Source of the DNA: Bacteroidetes bacterium 2013_40CM_41_45
Lineage (GTDB): Bacteria > Bacteroidota > Bacteroidia > AKYH767-A > 2013-40CM-41-45
Reading direction: 5' to 3'
Assembly: GCA_002215675.1 (NCBI GenBank)
Contig: NGFH01000009.1
Location: 655,147 to 719,146 of the forward strand
Length of the DNA: 64,000 nt
Shown: positions 16,226 to 26,067 of the stretch, one piece after another
Layout: each line of letters begins with the position of its first letter
Position numbering within the stretch: the first letter of the stretch is position 1
Notes under the pieces: generated by a model
The model's input: only the letters and a program-made list of their open reading frames with translations
Database searches by the model: none
Told to the model about the DNA's origin: nothing
Position numbers and translations under genes: made by a program

Positions 16226-17515
16226 CTACAAGCTCCAGTACGCAAGCTCCTTGATTTTATTTCTGAATACTCCCTTCACATCAACAAAAAGTGAATCACC
16301 ATTGCAAAGCGATTGAAAATATTTTTCATCGTAGTCTATGAATTCCTTGTGACAGACGGCGACAATCACGGCATCATAATCATTCCCGGCCTTAGCAGAC
16401 ATTTCAAAACCATATTCGTTCTGGATTTCTATTGCATCTGCATGCGGGTCCACTACATCAACGGCAAGTCCATACGATGCAAGCTCTTTAACCAGGTCGG
16501 CAACTTTTGAATTGCGTATATCAGAAACATTCTCCTTGAAAGTAACTCCAAGCACAAGCACTTTTGATTTTGAAACATCTTTGCCTGCCGCTATAATTTT
16601 TTTTGCCACCTGCTTGGCAATATAAAATCCCATGCTGTCGTTCACATACCGGCCGGAGTTGATTACCTGCGCATGGTATCCTAACGATTGCGCTTTGTAC
16701 GTGAGATAGTACGGGTCAACACCAATGCAATGTCCGCCAACAAGTCCCGGCATCATCCTTATAAAATTCCACTTTGTCCCTGCTGCGTCTAAAACATCGT
16801 ATGTGTTTATCCCCATCTTGTTAAAGATAATGGAAAGCTCATTCATCAACGCAATGTTTACATCACGCTGGGTGTTCTCAATAATTTTTGCTGCCTCTGC
16901 AACTTTTATGGATTGAGCCTTGTGAATGCCTGCCTTTACTATTATGGAATATACTTTTGAAATGGTTTCAAGCGCTTCTTCATCGCAGCCCGAAACTACT
17001 TTCAGAATTTTAGTGATGGTGTGCTCTTTATCTCCGGGGTTAATCCGCTCGGGAGAAAAACCAACTTTAAAATCTTCCCCACATTTCAATCCTGAAAGTT
17101 CTTCGAGCAGCGGAATGCAATCTTCCTCGGTGCAGCCCGGGTAAACGGTTGACTCATACACAATGTAATCGCCTTTCTTCAGCGCTTTCCCAATAGTCTG
17201 CGTGGCAGAAAGGAGTGGTTTTAAATCCGGAAGGTTGTGTGCGTCTATCGGAGTGGGAACGGTAACGATATAAAAGGATGCCTCTTTAAGGTCAGCGGGA
17301 TTAGCAGTGTATGTAATATTTCGCCCCGTGAATTCTTTTGAATCCAGTTCGTTGCTCGGGTCAATTCCTTTTTTCATTTTCTCAATCCGTTCTGCATTAA
17401 TGTCGAATCCAATAACATTAATATGCCTGGCAAATTCAAGAGCTATCGGAAGCCCCACATAGCCAAGCCCAATGACGGAGAGTTTTTTTTGCTTATTAAT
17501 AAGTTCTTGATACAT
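16226..17515 (-). CDS. UDP-sugar 6-dehydrogenase (WbpA/TviB-type)
   Basis: 429 aa. Oxidises C6 of a UDP-HexNAc to a uronic acid with two NAD. Rossmann motif VIGLGYVGLPIALEFAR, YESTVYPGCTEED, catalytic Cys in MMPGLVGGHCIGVDPYYLTY, C-terminal GVTFKENVSDIRNSK. The wording PGLVGGHCIGVDPYYLT favours the UDP-GlcNAc/GalNAc dehydrogenase branch (WbpA, TviB) over UDP-glucose dehydrogenase. WbpB- and WbpD-like neighbours support a UDP-diacetamido-uronic acid pathway for surface polysaccharide. Confidence 0.92.
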   Translation of the reverse strand: MYQELINKQKKLSVIGLGYVGLPIALEFARHINVIGFDINAERIEKMKKGIDPSNELDSKEFTGRNITYTANPADLKEASFYIVTVPTPIDAHNLPDLKPLLSATQTIGKALKKGDYIVYESTVYPGCTEEDCIPLLEELSGLKCGEDFKVGFSPERINPGDKEHTITKILKVVSGCDEEALETISKVYSIIVKAGIHKAQSIKVAEAAKIIENTQRDVNIALMNELSIIFNKMGINTYDVLDAAGTKWNFIRMMPGLVGGHCIGVDPYYLTYKAQSLGYHAQVINSGRYVNDSMGFYIAKQVAKKIIAAGKDVSKSKVLVLGVTFKENVSDIRNSKVADLVKELASYGLAVDVVDPHADAIEIQNEYGFEMSAKAGNDYDAVIVAVCHKEFIDYDEKYFQSLCNGDSLFVDVKGVFRNKIKELAYWSL

Positions 17516-17548
17516 TCTAATGTTTGTCGTTTGCTGTTTGTTGTTCTG

Positions 17549-18571
17549 TTAGCTTTTTCTGTCTTCATTTCTTAACGAATAAATTCTTTCAATAATTTCC
17601 ACCACTTTCATTCCTTCCAGCGCGCTGGTAGTCATGGACGCGTTTCCTTTTAACGTATCAATTACGTTGCTGATTATAAAATGATGGTTGTTTGCCGAAC
17701 CCTTATATGCACCGTAATCGTTGGCGGGAGCAGTCGGCAAAAGCTCAGGCATTTTGTAATCCTTAATATGACAATACTCAACTTTATCCATGTACTGCCC
17801 TCCTACTTTCAAGCTTCCCTTGCTGCCGATAACAGTGATACTGCTCTCAAGATTTTTATCCCATGCAGAAGTGGAATAATTAATTGTTCCCATTCCGCCG
17901 TTCATGAAACGAAAATTAACCAGCCCGCTGTCTTCAAACTCCGTAAGGTTTTTATGGTTGAAGTCGGCAAACTTTGCCTGTACATCTCTGATATCTCCAA
18001 ACAACCAATAAAGCAAATCAATCCAGTGAGAAAACTGTGTGAATAATGTTCCTCCATCAAGCGCTTGGGTTCCCTTCCAGGTTTTTCCTGCATAATATCT
18101 TTCATCACGATTCCAATAGCAATTCAGCTGAACAATATAAATATCACCAATAATTTTTTTCTCCACAACTTCTTTTAGCCAGACAGCGGGCGGCGAATAG
18201 CGATTCTGCATCACACAAAACACCTGCTTGTGAGCCTGCATCGCTTTATGTATCAGCAATTCACAATCCTCTTTCTTCAACGCCATCGGTTTTTCAATCA
18301 CAACATGCTTGCCCGCAGAAAGAGATTGCAGCGTGTGCTCTGCATGCAATCCATTAGGAGAGCATACATTTACTACATCCACTTCCGAGTTGTTATTGAG
18401 CATCTCAGTAACCGATGAATAAAATTTTTCCTTCATTCCATCCAACCCTAGGGCTGCTTTGGGAAGAATATCACACACAGCAACCAGCTCCGCAGCAGAA
18501 TTTGCACGAATCATTTCTGCATGGCGCTTGCCGATGTGCCCTTGACCTATTACCGCAAATTTTATCTTCAT
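17549..18571 (-). CDS. Gfo/Idh/MocA oxidoreductase (WbpB-like)
   Basis: 340 aa. N-terminal Rossmann motif FAVIGQGHIGKRHAEMI, conserved EKPMALKKEDCE (catalytic Lys in EKP) and the C-terminal beta-sheet domain (GGTLFTQFSHWIDLLYWLFG). Flanked by WbpA- and WbpD-like genes, it is the likely C3 oxidase of a UDP-HexNAc-uronate. The substrate is inferred from context. Confidence 0.88.
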   Translation of the reverse strand: MKIKFAVIGQGHIGKRHAEMIRANSAAELVAVCDILPKAALGLDGMKEKFYSSVTEMLNNNSEVDVVNVCSPNGLHAEHTLQSLSAGKHVVIEKPMALKKEDCELLIHKAMQAHKQVFCVMQNRYSPPAVWLKEVVEKKIIGDIYIVQLNCYWNRDERYYAGKTWKGTQALDGGTLFTQFSHWIDLLYWLFGDIRDVQAKFADFNHKNLTEFEDSGLVNFRFMNGGMGTINYSTSAWDKNLESSITVIGSKGSLKVGGQYMDKVEYCHIKDYKMPELLPTAPANDYGAYKGSANNHHFIISNVIDTLKGNASMTTSALEGMKVVEIIERIYSLRNEDRKS

Positions 18572-18607
18572 TGTATTAACTCGTATCCTGTAACAAGTAA
18601 CACGTAA

Positions 18608-19183
18608 CTATATTTTCCTGACAGCCCCTTTTTCCAATTTATACTTCTCCTTGCTTTCGGGACACACTCCTATTCCGTCTTCACCAAACTTCAACTTGTG
18701 CCCGAATTCGCTCATCCACCCTGCATGACGTGCCGGGTTTCCCAGGACAAGCTCATACGGCCTTACATCTTTTGTAACTACAGCACCTGCCCCGATGAAA
18801 CAAAACTCACCCAGCGTAATTCCGCATACAATGGTTGCGTTTGCTCCTATGCTTGCCCCCTTTTTAACCAACGTTTTTTTGTATTCGCTTTTTCTCACTA
18901 CAGCGCTCCGCGGATTAATGACATTGGTAAATACCATAGAAGGCCCCAGGAAAACATCGTCCTCACAAATCACTCCGGTGTAGAGAGAAATATTGTTTTG
19001 AACTTTTACATTGTTTCCCAAAACAACATCGGGAGAAATGACTACGTTCTGACCAATGTTGCAGTTTTCGCCAATCACGCTTTTAGGCATCACATGAGTA
19101 AAGTGCCAGATTTTGGTTCCTTTACCTATGCGGCTGCCTTCGTCAATAACTGCAGTTGGGTGAGCAAAAAATTCCTTTTCCAT
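18608..19183 (-). CDS. Left-handed beta-helix N-acetyltransferase (WbpD-like)
   Basis: 191 aa with many hexapeptide repeats (VIGENCNIGQNVVISPDVVL, IGANATIVCGITLGEFCFIG) and the start FFAHPTAVIDEGSRIGKGTK. This matches acetyl-CoA-dependent transferases that acetylate the 3-amino group of UDP-sugar uronates. The aminotransferase (WbpE) that would make the substrate is not in this cluster. Confidence 0.88.
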   Translation of the reverse strand: MEKEFFAHPTAVIDEGSRIGKGTKIWHFTHVMPKSVIGENCNIGQNVVISPDVVLGNNVKVQNNISLYTGVICEDDVFLGPSMVFTNVINPRSAVVRKSEYKKTLVKKGASIGANATIVCGITLGEFCFIGAGAVVTKDVRPYELVLGNPARHAGWMSEFGHKLKFGEDGIGVCPESKEKYKLEKGAVRKI

Positions 19184-19232
19184 TTTTTGATGAGGGGCAA
19201 AAGTAAAAATTTATCCGCCTTTACTTTTTTTT

Positions 19233-19874
19233 TCAGCTAACGGAAACTTTTGTGTGGGAGAGTGACAATTTTTGTTGGCAAAAATTATACTCCGGTTCAT
19301 TCATATTAGAGCAAACAACTACAGTTCGCTTAGCAGAAAAATCTTCCACCATTTGCTTATACCATACCGTTCCCGCGTCATCCAAGTTTGTCAAGGGCTC
19401 ATCAAGCAGAAGAAGTGAAGTATCGCTCATTGAAGCCAGCGTAAGTTTTAAGCGCTGCTTCATTCCGGAAGAGAAATTTTTAACCGGTTTATCCATCTCT
19501 GAACCCAATCCGCTGCGTTCGATGACGTCTTTAAAATTTAATCCATTTATTATTTTTTTTAGTCCGAAATGAAATTGCACCATTTCATAGAGAGTGTAAT
19601 CTTCAATTAACTCAAGATAAGGAGACGCAAGCGAAATGTGAGAGAACACATTTTCGGGAGCCAACAAAACATCGTCATTATAAAAAGATATTTTTCCTGT
19701 TGAAGGCTGAATGTATCCGGCAATCATCTGCAACAATGTTGACTTACCCGAGCCATTTGCTCCCAGGATTGCTATCGATTCAGAAGGATTGATTGTAAAA
19801 TTCAAATCACGCAGCACATGCCTGCCGTTAAATTTCTTTCCAACATTGTCGAATGCTATTTTTATTCCTGGCAT
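19233..19874 (-). CDS. ABC transporter ATP-binding protein
   Basis: 213-aa ATPase subunit. Walker A ILGANGSGKSTLLQM, signature NFSSGMKQRLKL, Walker B LLLLDEPLTNLDD. It lacks a fused or adjacent permease here. The small size and SGMKQR signature resemble CcmA-like or polysaccharide-export ATPases; the cargo is unknown. It lies between nucleotide-sugar genes and lpxA. Confidence 0.88.
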   Translation of the reverse strand: MPGIKIAFDNVGKKFNGRHVLRDLNFTINPSESIAILGANGSGKSTLLQMIAGYIQPSTGKISFYNDDVLLAPENVFSHISLASPYLELIEDYTLYEMVQFHFGLKKIINGLNFKDVIERSGLGSEMDKPVKNFSSGMKQRLKLTLASMSDTSLLLLDEPLTNLDDAGTVWYKQMVEDFSAKRTVVVCSNMNEPEYNFCQQKLSLSHTKVSVS

Positions 19875-19875
19875 A

Positions 19876-19985
19876 TTGGATACTAATTAACGAATGGTAA
19901 CGAATATTACGAATAGAGTTATGCAAGCAGAGTTCGCATCTATGTATTAGTAATTCGTAACATTCGTAAAAAATTCGTTATTAGT
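19876..19985. repeat. Inverted aattcgta / tacgaat simple repeat
   Basis: Runs of taacgaatattacgaat on the left and attcgtaacattcgt on the right form an imperfect inverted repeat between the ABC ATPase and lpxA. Confidence 0.7.
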
Positions 19986-19989
19986 ATGC

Positions 19990-20796
19990 TCAGCTTACTT
20001 GCTCCTCTTCTGTCTCCGCTTGACCGTAGCCCTTCATAATACCCTTAGGAGAGTCAAGAACAAACTGGATGATGCGGTCGCGCTCGGGAGAAGCAGTAAT
20101 TTCATTCCGTATCATTTCAAGTGCACGGCTCACATTGTTTTCCCTGATAAATAATATGCGGTATATATCTTCGATACTGCGAATTACTTCATCCGAAAAT
20201 TTTCTTCTCCGAAGCCCCACAGAATTAATGCCTGCATAAGCGAGCGGTTCGCGAGCGGCTTTAACGTAAGGCGGAACATTTTTTCTCACCAATGAGCCGC
20301 CTGTAATAAAGGCATGCGTACCTATTTTAACAAACTGTTGAACAGCAACCACTCCTTCCAGTATGGCATAGTCCTCTATCTCCACATGCCCTGCAAGGTT
20401 TACACAGTTGGCCATAATTACGTTGTCGCCAATAATGCAGTCATGCGCCACATGCGCATACGCCATGAGCAAACCGTTTTTTCCGATGGAAGTTTTTCCC
20501 GCCATCTTAGTGCCCCGGTTAAAAGTAACACACTCGCGTATAGTAGTGTTGTCACCAATTTCAGCTATAGTTTTTTCTCCTGAAAATTTTAAGTCCTGGG
20601 GAATGGCTGCTATGACAGCCCCCGGAAAAACGCGGCAGTTCTTACCTATGCGCGCCCCGGGCATAATGGTAACGTTCGAGCCAATCCATGTATCATCACC
20701 TATAACCACATCGTCATGAATGACCGTGAAAGGGTCAATGGAAACATTTTCCCCTATAACGGCATTGGGATGTATGGATGCGAGCGGCTGATTCAT
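19990..20796 (-). CDS. lpxA: Acyl-ACP--UDP-N-acetylglucosamine O-acyltransferase
   Basis: First enzyme of lipid A synthesis, cytoplasmic trimer. 268 aa with hexapeptide beta-helix repeats (SIHPNAVIGENVSIDPFTVI, IGDDTWIGSNVTIMPGARIG), the catalytic His in LLMAYAHVAHDCIIGDN, and a C-terminal helical domain. It overlaps the lpxC-fabZ stop by 4 nt, as in the usual Bacteroidota lpxC/fabZ-lpxA operon. Confidence 0.96.
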   Translation of the reverse strand: MNQPLASIHPNAVIGENVSIDPFTVIHDDVVIGDDTWIGSNVTIMPGARIGKNCRVFPGAVIAAIPQDLKFSGEKTIAEIGDNTTIRECVTFNRGTKMAGKTSIGKNGLLMAYAHVAHDCIIGDNVIMANCVNLAGHVEIEDYAILEGVVAVQQFVKIGTHAFITGGSLVRKNVPPYVKAAREPLAYAGINSVGLRRRKFSDEVIRSIEDIYRILFIRENNVSRALEMIRNEITASPERDRIIQFVLDSPKGIMKGYGQAETEEEQVS

Positions 20797-22190
20797 CGTT
20801 TATCTTTTTTCACAATCTGTGCCATCATTTCTGCTTCCATCACCACTTTGTCTCCAACGTATGCTTCGCCTTTCATATGGCAGATTCCTCTTCGTATCGG
20901 GGTTACAAGTTCAAGCTTAAATATGAGGGTATCACCGGGAAGCACTACCTGCTTAAACCTTACACTTTCTATTTTCAAAAAGTAGGTCAGGTAATTTTCA
21001 GGGTCCGGAACTGAACTTAAAACCAACACCCCGCCTGCCTGTGCCATGGCTTCTATCTGTATGACACCCGGCATTACCGGCGCCCCTGGAAAATGTCCCG
21101 GGAAAAACCATTCATTCATCGAAACGTTTTTCACTCCCACAACGTGCTTATCACTTAGCTCAATTATTTTTTCAATAAATAAAAACGGCGGGCGATGCGG
21201 CAAAAGTTTCTGAATGGCTACTGTATCGTAAAGCGGTTTTTCATTCGGGTCGTACTTGGGAACCTGGGCCCGGAAACGGTCGCGTTTCATCATGTCTTTT
21301 ATCAATCGGGCAAATGCAACATTAGCCACGTGACCTGGCCGCGCAGCAAGGATGTGTCCTTTAATAGGAGCGCCAACAAGAGCAAGGTCGCCTACAATAT
21401 CGAGCAGCTTATGACGGGCCGGTTCGTTCTGGTACCGCAGCTTAACGTTATTAAGGAAGCCGCGCTCCACCACCATTTCTTCTTTATGAAAAACCTTTTT
21501 AAGATTTGAAAGCCGCTCTTCAGGAAGCATTTTGTTTACTACCACTATGGCGTTGTTAACGTCTCCGCCTTTAATCAGATTATGCTGAAGGAGAAGTTCA
21601 AGCTCGTCAATAAAACAGAACGTACGGCAGTCGCTAACTTCACTCCTGAATTCGTTGATGTTATAAATAGTAGCATGCTGCGTGCCTATAAGGTCGCTGT
21701 TGTAATCTACCATTACCGTAAGGCGGAAATCATCGCTCGGCACTGCAAGCATTTCTGTCCTTCGCTTCGGGTCTTCATAAGTAATATTCTCACTCAGGTA
21801 ATAATACTTCCGCTCTGCGCCCTGCATTATTCTCCCTGCTTTATCCAGCACATCCATAAAAGGTTTGGAGCTTCCGTCAAGTATCGGCACTTCGGGACCG
21901 TCAACTTCCATGAGTACGTTATCCAGTTCCATGCCGGCAAGAGCCGCAAGCACATGTTCAATGGTACTAACTTTTGCTCCGTTTTTTGCAATAGTTGTAC
22001 CTCTTTCGGTATCAGTAACGTTATCTACATCCGCTTCAACAATCGGTTTATCCTTTAAATCTACTCGCTGAAAAACATAACCATGATTTTCAGGAGCAGG
22101 ACGAAAGGTGAGTTTTACGTTTTGACCTGTATGCAGCCCGACTCCGCTGACTGATACTTCTGTTTTTATAGTTGTTTGATATTCTGCCAT
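20793..22190 (-). CDS. lpxC-fabZ: Bifunctional LpxC deacetylase / FabZ dehydratase
   Basis: 465-aa fusion typical of Bacteroidota. The N-terminal LpxC (about 1-300) begins YQTTIKTEVSVSGVGLHTGQ, has zinc ligands in TIEHVLAALAGMELDN and near ARHKLLDIVGDLALVG, and GHILAARPGHVANVAFA. The C-terminal FabZ hot-dog domain (about 320-465) has LLPHRPPFLFIEKI and GHFPGAPVMPGVIQIEAMAQ with the catalytic His/Glu. It supplies both the committed lipid A step and 3-hydroxyacyl-ACP dehydration. Confidence 0.96.
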   Translation of the reverse strand: MAEYQTTIKTEVSVSGVGLHTGQNVKLTFRPAPENHGYVFQRVDLKDKPIVEADVDNVTDTERGTTIAKNGAKVSTIEHVLAALAGMELDNVLMEVDGPEVPILDGSSKPFMDVLDKAGRIMQGAERKYYYLSENITYEDPKRRTEMLAVPSDDFRLTVMVDYNSDLIGTQHATIYNINEFRSEVSDCRTFCFIDELELLLQHNLIKGGDVNNAIVVVNKMLPEERLSNLKKVFHKEEMVVERGFLNNVKLRYQNEPARHKLLDIVGDLALVGAPIKGHILAARPGHVANVAFARLIKDMMKRDRFRAQVPKYDPNEKPLYDTVAIQKLLPHRPPFLFIEKIIELSDKHVVGVKNVSMNEWFFPGHFPGAPVMPGVIQIEAMAQAGGVLVLSSVPDPENYLTYFLKIESVRFKQVVLPGDTLIFKLELVTPIRRGICHMKGEAYVGDKVVMEAEMMAQIVKKDKR

Positions 22191-22221
22191 ATGTTCGCAC
22201 TAATTTTCATCTCATTAATTA

Positions 22222-22290
22222 ATTGTTACACGTTATAAGTTATATGTTATACGGCTTTACTTTATCGCGTATAACGTGTAACGTATAACT
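22222..22290. repeat. Intergenic palindromic repeat, gttataagttata family, copy 2
   Basis: The arms cgttataagttatatgttat and cgtataacgtgtaacgtataac surround a short centre, matching the copy at 2463-2537 in design. Confidence 0.65.
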
Positions 22291-22384
22291 CTCAACTTGT
22301 ATAGAAACGGTCAAAAATAAGAATTCCCTGAAATAGGCATGCAGCCTTGTCCAGGGAATTAATCAGCGCTTAATAATTGGCGCT

Positions 22385-22999
22385 TTATTGATTTATTTTC
22401 CTCAAAATTCTGACCGCCGGGTCTTGAATTTCATCCTTTTCAAACTCCTTTTTTAGATATTGAAGCGCGTAGCGCATCCTGCCAAGGGCGGTGTTCAGGT
22501 TTATGTTTAGCGTCTTTGAGATTTCTTCAAACTTCATATCACCGTAATGGCGCATGATGAGTACCTCCCGGAACCTGACCGGTATCTTTTCAATAAGACA
22601 TCTTACTTTTTCTTCCTCTTCCGTCCTGATTATTTGTGAGTCTTTTGTTTCCGTTTCTGAAGGAATAGTGTTCAGGATGCTGAACTCTTCGGTGTCACGC
22701 AGCAGTTTCATCCTTCTATCCACGCGCACTTTATCAATGAACAGGTTATGCGCGATGCGCACAGCCCATGCACGGAAATATCCCTGGTCGGAGTAATTAC
22801 CCTCGCGTATGGCAAGGATAATTCGTATCCATGTTTCCTGGAAAAGGTCATCGGCAGTTTTCTTGTCGTGCACAAGAAAAAACAGCGATGTGTAGAGATG
22901 CTGCTTATGACGGTGAAGCAGTTCCCTCATTGCTGAATCGTTTCCTTTTTTGTAAAGGGCGATGAGCTTTGTATCGCTCATCTGGCGGAGTGTGACCAT
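22385..22999 (-). CDS. ECF-type RNA polymerase sigma factor
   Basis: 204 aa. Region 2: HKQHLYTSLFFLVHDKKTAD followed by DLFQETWIRI and FRAWAVRIAHNLFIDKVR. Region 4: IEKIPVRFREVLIMRHYGDM and FEEISKTLNINLNTALGRMR. No anti-sigma gene is adjacent. An imperfect inverted repeat lies just upstream of the start (23002-23050). Confidence 0.93.
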   Translation of the reverse strand: MVTLRQMSDTKLIALYKKGNDSAMRELLHRHKQHLYTSLFFLVHDKKTADDLFQETWIRIILAIREGNYSDQGYFRAWAVRIAHNLFIDKVRVDRRMKLLRDTEEFSILNTIPSETETKDSQIIRTEEEEKVRCLIEKIPVRFREVLIMRHYGDMKFEEISKTLNINLNTALGRMRYALQYLKKEFEKDEIQDPAVRILRKINQ

Positions 23000-23001
23000 A
23001 G

Positions 23002-23050
23002 CATCTACTTTTAATTATTGATTAATAATAATTACAGAAAGTAGTAGATG
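23002..23050. promoter_or_regulatory. Inverted repeat upstream of the sigma factor gene
   Basis: CATCTACTTT (23002-23011) is mirrored by AAAGTAGTAGATG (23038-23050), with one extra GTA triplet, just before the minus-strand start at 22999. It could be a 5'-UTR hairpin or operator; function unknown. Confidence 0.35.
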
Positions 23051-23154
23051 TTATCTTATGGTTTGGGTCCTCCTTAGATTATTTTAGTGTGAAGAAAAAT
23101 TTTGTTGATGCAAATATAAGACGCTAATATCATTTAAGCAAGTGTTCTAAATGT

Positions 23155-23162
23155 TATTTTTG
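23155..23162 (+). promoter_or_regulatory. Candidate -7 box (TATTTTTG) for uvrA
   Basis: Exact TAnnTTTG match 18 nt before ATG 23181. If used, the upstream in-frame ATG at 23151 would not be transcribed, which supports 23181 as the start. The -33 element is not clear. Confidence 0.35.
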
Positions 23163-23180
23163 CTCTTTTTCTTACCGCAG

Positions 23181-26066
23181 ATGTTACTACCGAAAGAAGC
23201 AATTGTAGCCAAGGATGGCATATTCATCAAGGGTGCCAGGGTGCATAACCTCAAAAATATTGATGTTTCCTTACCCCGAAGGAAGCTGATTGTGATTACA
23301 GGGGTATCGGGCTCGGGCAAATCTTCATTGGCTTTTGATACCCTTTACGCCGAGGGGCAGAGACGGTATGTGGAATCACTGAGCGCCTATGTGCGGCAGT
23401 TTACAGGCAGAATGAACAAGCCCGATGTCGACTACATTACCGGTATTTCTCCTGCTGTTGCTATCGAACAAAAAGTAAACACGAAGAACCCACGCTCTAC
23501 CGTTGGCACCACCACGGAAATTTATGATTACCTGAAACTGCTTTATGCGCGCATCGGAAAAACATTTTCACCCATCTCGGGAGTAGAAGTAAAAGCGCAC
23601 AGCGTGGATAATGTGGTTGATTTTATTTCCTCGCATAAAGAAGGAACCCGGTTTTATATCCTCTCCCCCGTTCCGCTTAACCCACAACGTCCGGCCGATG
23701 AAAACATCCGGTGGCTGATTCAGAAAGGATATTCGAGATATTATTCTGACGGAAAAATTTTAATGCTTGAAGATGCGGAGCAGAACAAACCTGTTGATTT
23801 ATTTTCTCCCCCAAAGACGAAAACAAAAAAAGCGAAAGCCGGTATCCCTTCAGGTAACAAAACACTTCAGCTTGTTATTGACAGAATAAGCGTGAGCAGT
23901 GAAGATGATTTCCGTTCTCGCGTTGCCGATTCAGTTCAGACTGCATTTAGTGAAAGCAACGGATACTGCAATATTGCTCTCGTTGCAGAAGATGCCTCGG
24001 TAACTACAACATCTTTTTCAAACCGCTTCGAGGCAGACGGAATGACTTTTGAAGTTCCTTCTGCTCATTTCTTCAGCTTCAATAATCCGTATGGCGCATG
24101 TAAAAGGTGCGAGGGTTTCGGAAATGTAATTGGCATTGATGAAAACCTGGTAGTTCCTGATAAATCACTTTCCATTTATGATGGAGCCATCGTTTGCTGG
24201 CACGGGGAAAAAATGAAAGAGTGGAATGAAGCCCTAATAAAAAGTGCATACAAATTTGACTTTCCCATTCACCGCTCTTATCATGACTTAACTGCCGAAG
24301 AGAAAAAGCTTTTATGGACAGGCAATAAATATTTCGAAGGACTTAATGCCTTTTTCAAATTTGTGGAAGAGCAGAGCTACAAAATTCAGTACCGCGTTAT
24401 GCTTTCGCGTTACAGGGGAAAAACGCTTTGCCCGGAATGTAACGGAACACGGCTGCGAAAAGATGCCTCGTATGTAAAGGTTGGAGGAAAATCTATCACC
24501 GAAATTGTGCTGATGCCGGTAAGCGGGGCTCTGAAGTTTTTTAAATCGCTTCAGTTAAACGAACATGACAAACACATTGTAAAAAGAATTCTTACCGAGC
24601 TAACCAGCCGTCTCGGTTTCCTGGAAGATGTAGGCCTTGGTTACCTTACACTGAACCGGCTTTCCAATACGTTGTCGGGAGGAGAATCGCAGCGCATTAA
24701 TCTTGCCACTTCACTGGGCAGCGCGCTGGTGGGTTCACTTTATATACTTGATGAGCCCAGCATCGGTTTGCATCCGCGCGATACACAACGACTAATTAAA
24801 GTTTTGAAAATCCTTCGCGATTTGGGCAACACAGTAATTGTAGTGGAGCATGACGAGGAAATTATGCGGCAGGCCGATATACTGATTGATATGGGGCCTC
24901 TTGCCGGTGTTCACGGTGGTGAAATCATTTTCCAGGGGCCGGCAAAAAATCTTAAAGAGAGTGATTCGCTTACCGCAAAATATCTTTCGGGTGAGGAAGA
25001 AATTGCTTTGCCCCTGCGCAGGAGAAAATGGACTTCATCTGTAAAGATTGAAGGCGCACGCGAAAACAATTTGAAAAATATTTCGGTTAAGTTTCCTCTT
25101 GGGGTAATGACGGTTGTAACCGGTGTGAGCGGCTCGGGGAAGTCATCGCTTGTAAAAAAAGTTTTTCATTCTGCCATAAAAAAAATTACGGGCGGCTACA
25201 GTGACGAGAGCGGGCAGTATGATAAACTTTCCGGAGATTACAACCGCATTGCTGCTGTTGAATTTGTTGACCAGAATCCTATCGGTAAATCTACACGCTC
25301 CAATCCTGTTACGTATGTGAAAGCATACGATGAAATACGCGGTGTGTTTTCTGAGCTGCCTGTTGCCAAAGCAAGAAAGTATAAACCGTTTCATTTTTCT
25401 TTCAATGTGGATGGCGGGCGTTGCGAAGTTTGCGAAGGAGAAGGAGAAGTTACCATTGAAATGCAGTTTATGGCTGACATACATCTTACCTGCGAAACCT
25501 GTCATGGCAAACGCTTTAAGGAAGAAATCCTCGATGTGCAATACAAAGGCAAAAATATTTCTGATGTGCTGGAGATGACGGTTGACGAAGCCATAGAGTT
25601 TTTCAAAAAGCCCTTGCTTTCCATGGGCAACGAAAAGAAAATTGTTGCTAAGCTACAACCGCTGGCTGACGTGGGGCTCGGTTATATAAAATTGGGACAG
25701 CCCAGCAGCACATTGAGCGGTGGCGAAGCGCAACGCGTAAAGCTGGCATCATTCCTGCGCAAGGACAGCGAGGTGCAGCACACACTTTTTATTTTCGATG
25801 AACCTACAACCGGCCTTCACTTTCACGACATACGTAAACTGCTGTATGCTTTTGATGCTTTGCTCGAGCATGGCAATACTCTTATAGTTATTGAACACAA
25901 TCCGGAAGTAATCAAATGTGCCGATTGGGTGATTGACCTTGGCCCCGAAGGCGGGGAGCAAGGCGGTTACGTTGTGTTTGAAGGCAGGCCCGAGGATTTA
26001 ATTGAAAGCGAGAAATCTCTTACGGGAAAATTTCTGAGGAAGAAGTTAAAAAAGGAGAGTGTTTAA
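23181..26066 (+). CDS. uvrA: Excinuclease ABC subunit A
   Basis: Damage-recognition ATPase of nucleotide excision repair. About 961 aa with two ABC ATPase halves: Walker [16 protein letters not shown] and [14 protein letters not shown], signatures [12 protein letters not shown] and [12 protein letters not shown]. Zinc modules: [17 protein letters not shown], and [10 protein letters not shown] with CETCHGKR. I prefer ATG 23181 ([20 protein letters not shown]) to 23151, because the extra residues are hydrophobic and overlap a candidate -7 box. A lysine-rich insert ([10 protein letters not shown]) lies in the first half. The C-terminus is convergent with the aminotransferase gene. Confidence 0.97.
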   Translation: MLLPKEAIVAKDGIFIKGARVHNLKNIDVSLPRRKLIVITGVSGSGKSSLAFDTLYAEGQRRYVESLSAYVRQFTGRMNKPDVDYITGISPAVAIEQKVNTKNPRSTVGTTTEIYDYLKLLYARIGKTFSPISGVEVKAHSVDNVVDFISSHKEGTRFYILSPVPLNPQRPADENIRWLIQKGYSRYYSDGKILMLEDAEQNKPVDLFSPPKTKTKKAKAGIPSGNKTLQLVIDRISVSSEDDFRSRVADSVQTAFSESNGYCNIALVAEDASVTTTSFSNRFEADGMTFEVPSAHFFSFNNPYGACKRCEGFGNVIGIDENLVVPDKSLSIYDGAIVCWHGEKMKEWNEALIKSAYKFDFPIHRSYHDLTAEEKKLLWTGNKYFEGLNAFFKFVEEQSYKIQYRVMLSRYRGKTLCPECNGTRLRKDASYVKVGGKSITEIVLMPVSGALKFFKSLQLNEHDKHIVKRILTELTSRLGFLEDVGLGYLTLNRLSNTLSGGESQRINLATSLGSALVGSLYILDEPSIGLHPRDTQRLIKVLKILRDLGNTVIVVEHDEEIMRQADILIDMGPLAGVHGGEIIFQGPAKNLKESDSLTAKYLSGEEEIALPLRRRKWTSSVKIEGARENNLKNISVKFPLGVMTVVTGVSGSGKSSLVKKVFHSAIKKITGGYSDESGQYDKLSGDYNRIAAVEFVDQNPIGKSTRSNPVTYVKAYDEIRGVFSELPVAKARKYKPFHFSFNVDGGRCEVCEGEGEVTIEMQFMADIHLTCETCHGKRFKEEILDVQYKGKNISDVLEMTVDEAIEFFKKPLLSMGNEKKIVAKLQPLADVGLGYIKLGQPSSTLSGGEAQRVKLASFLRKDSEVQHTLFIFDEPTTGLHFHDIRKLLYAFDALLEHGNTLIVIEHNPEVIKCADWVIDLGPEGGEQGGYVVFEGRPEDLIESEKSLTGKFLRKKLKKESV

Positions 26067-26067
26067 C

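Noticed and set aside
23151..23180. Hydrophobic N-terminal extension of UvrA as a signal sequence
   Set aside because: UvrA is cytoplasmic, a better ATG lies at 23181, and a -7-like box overlaps the extension.
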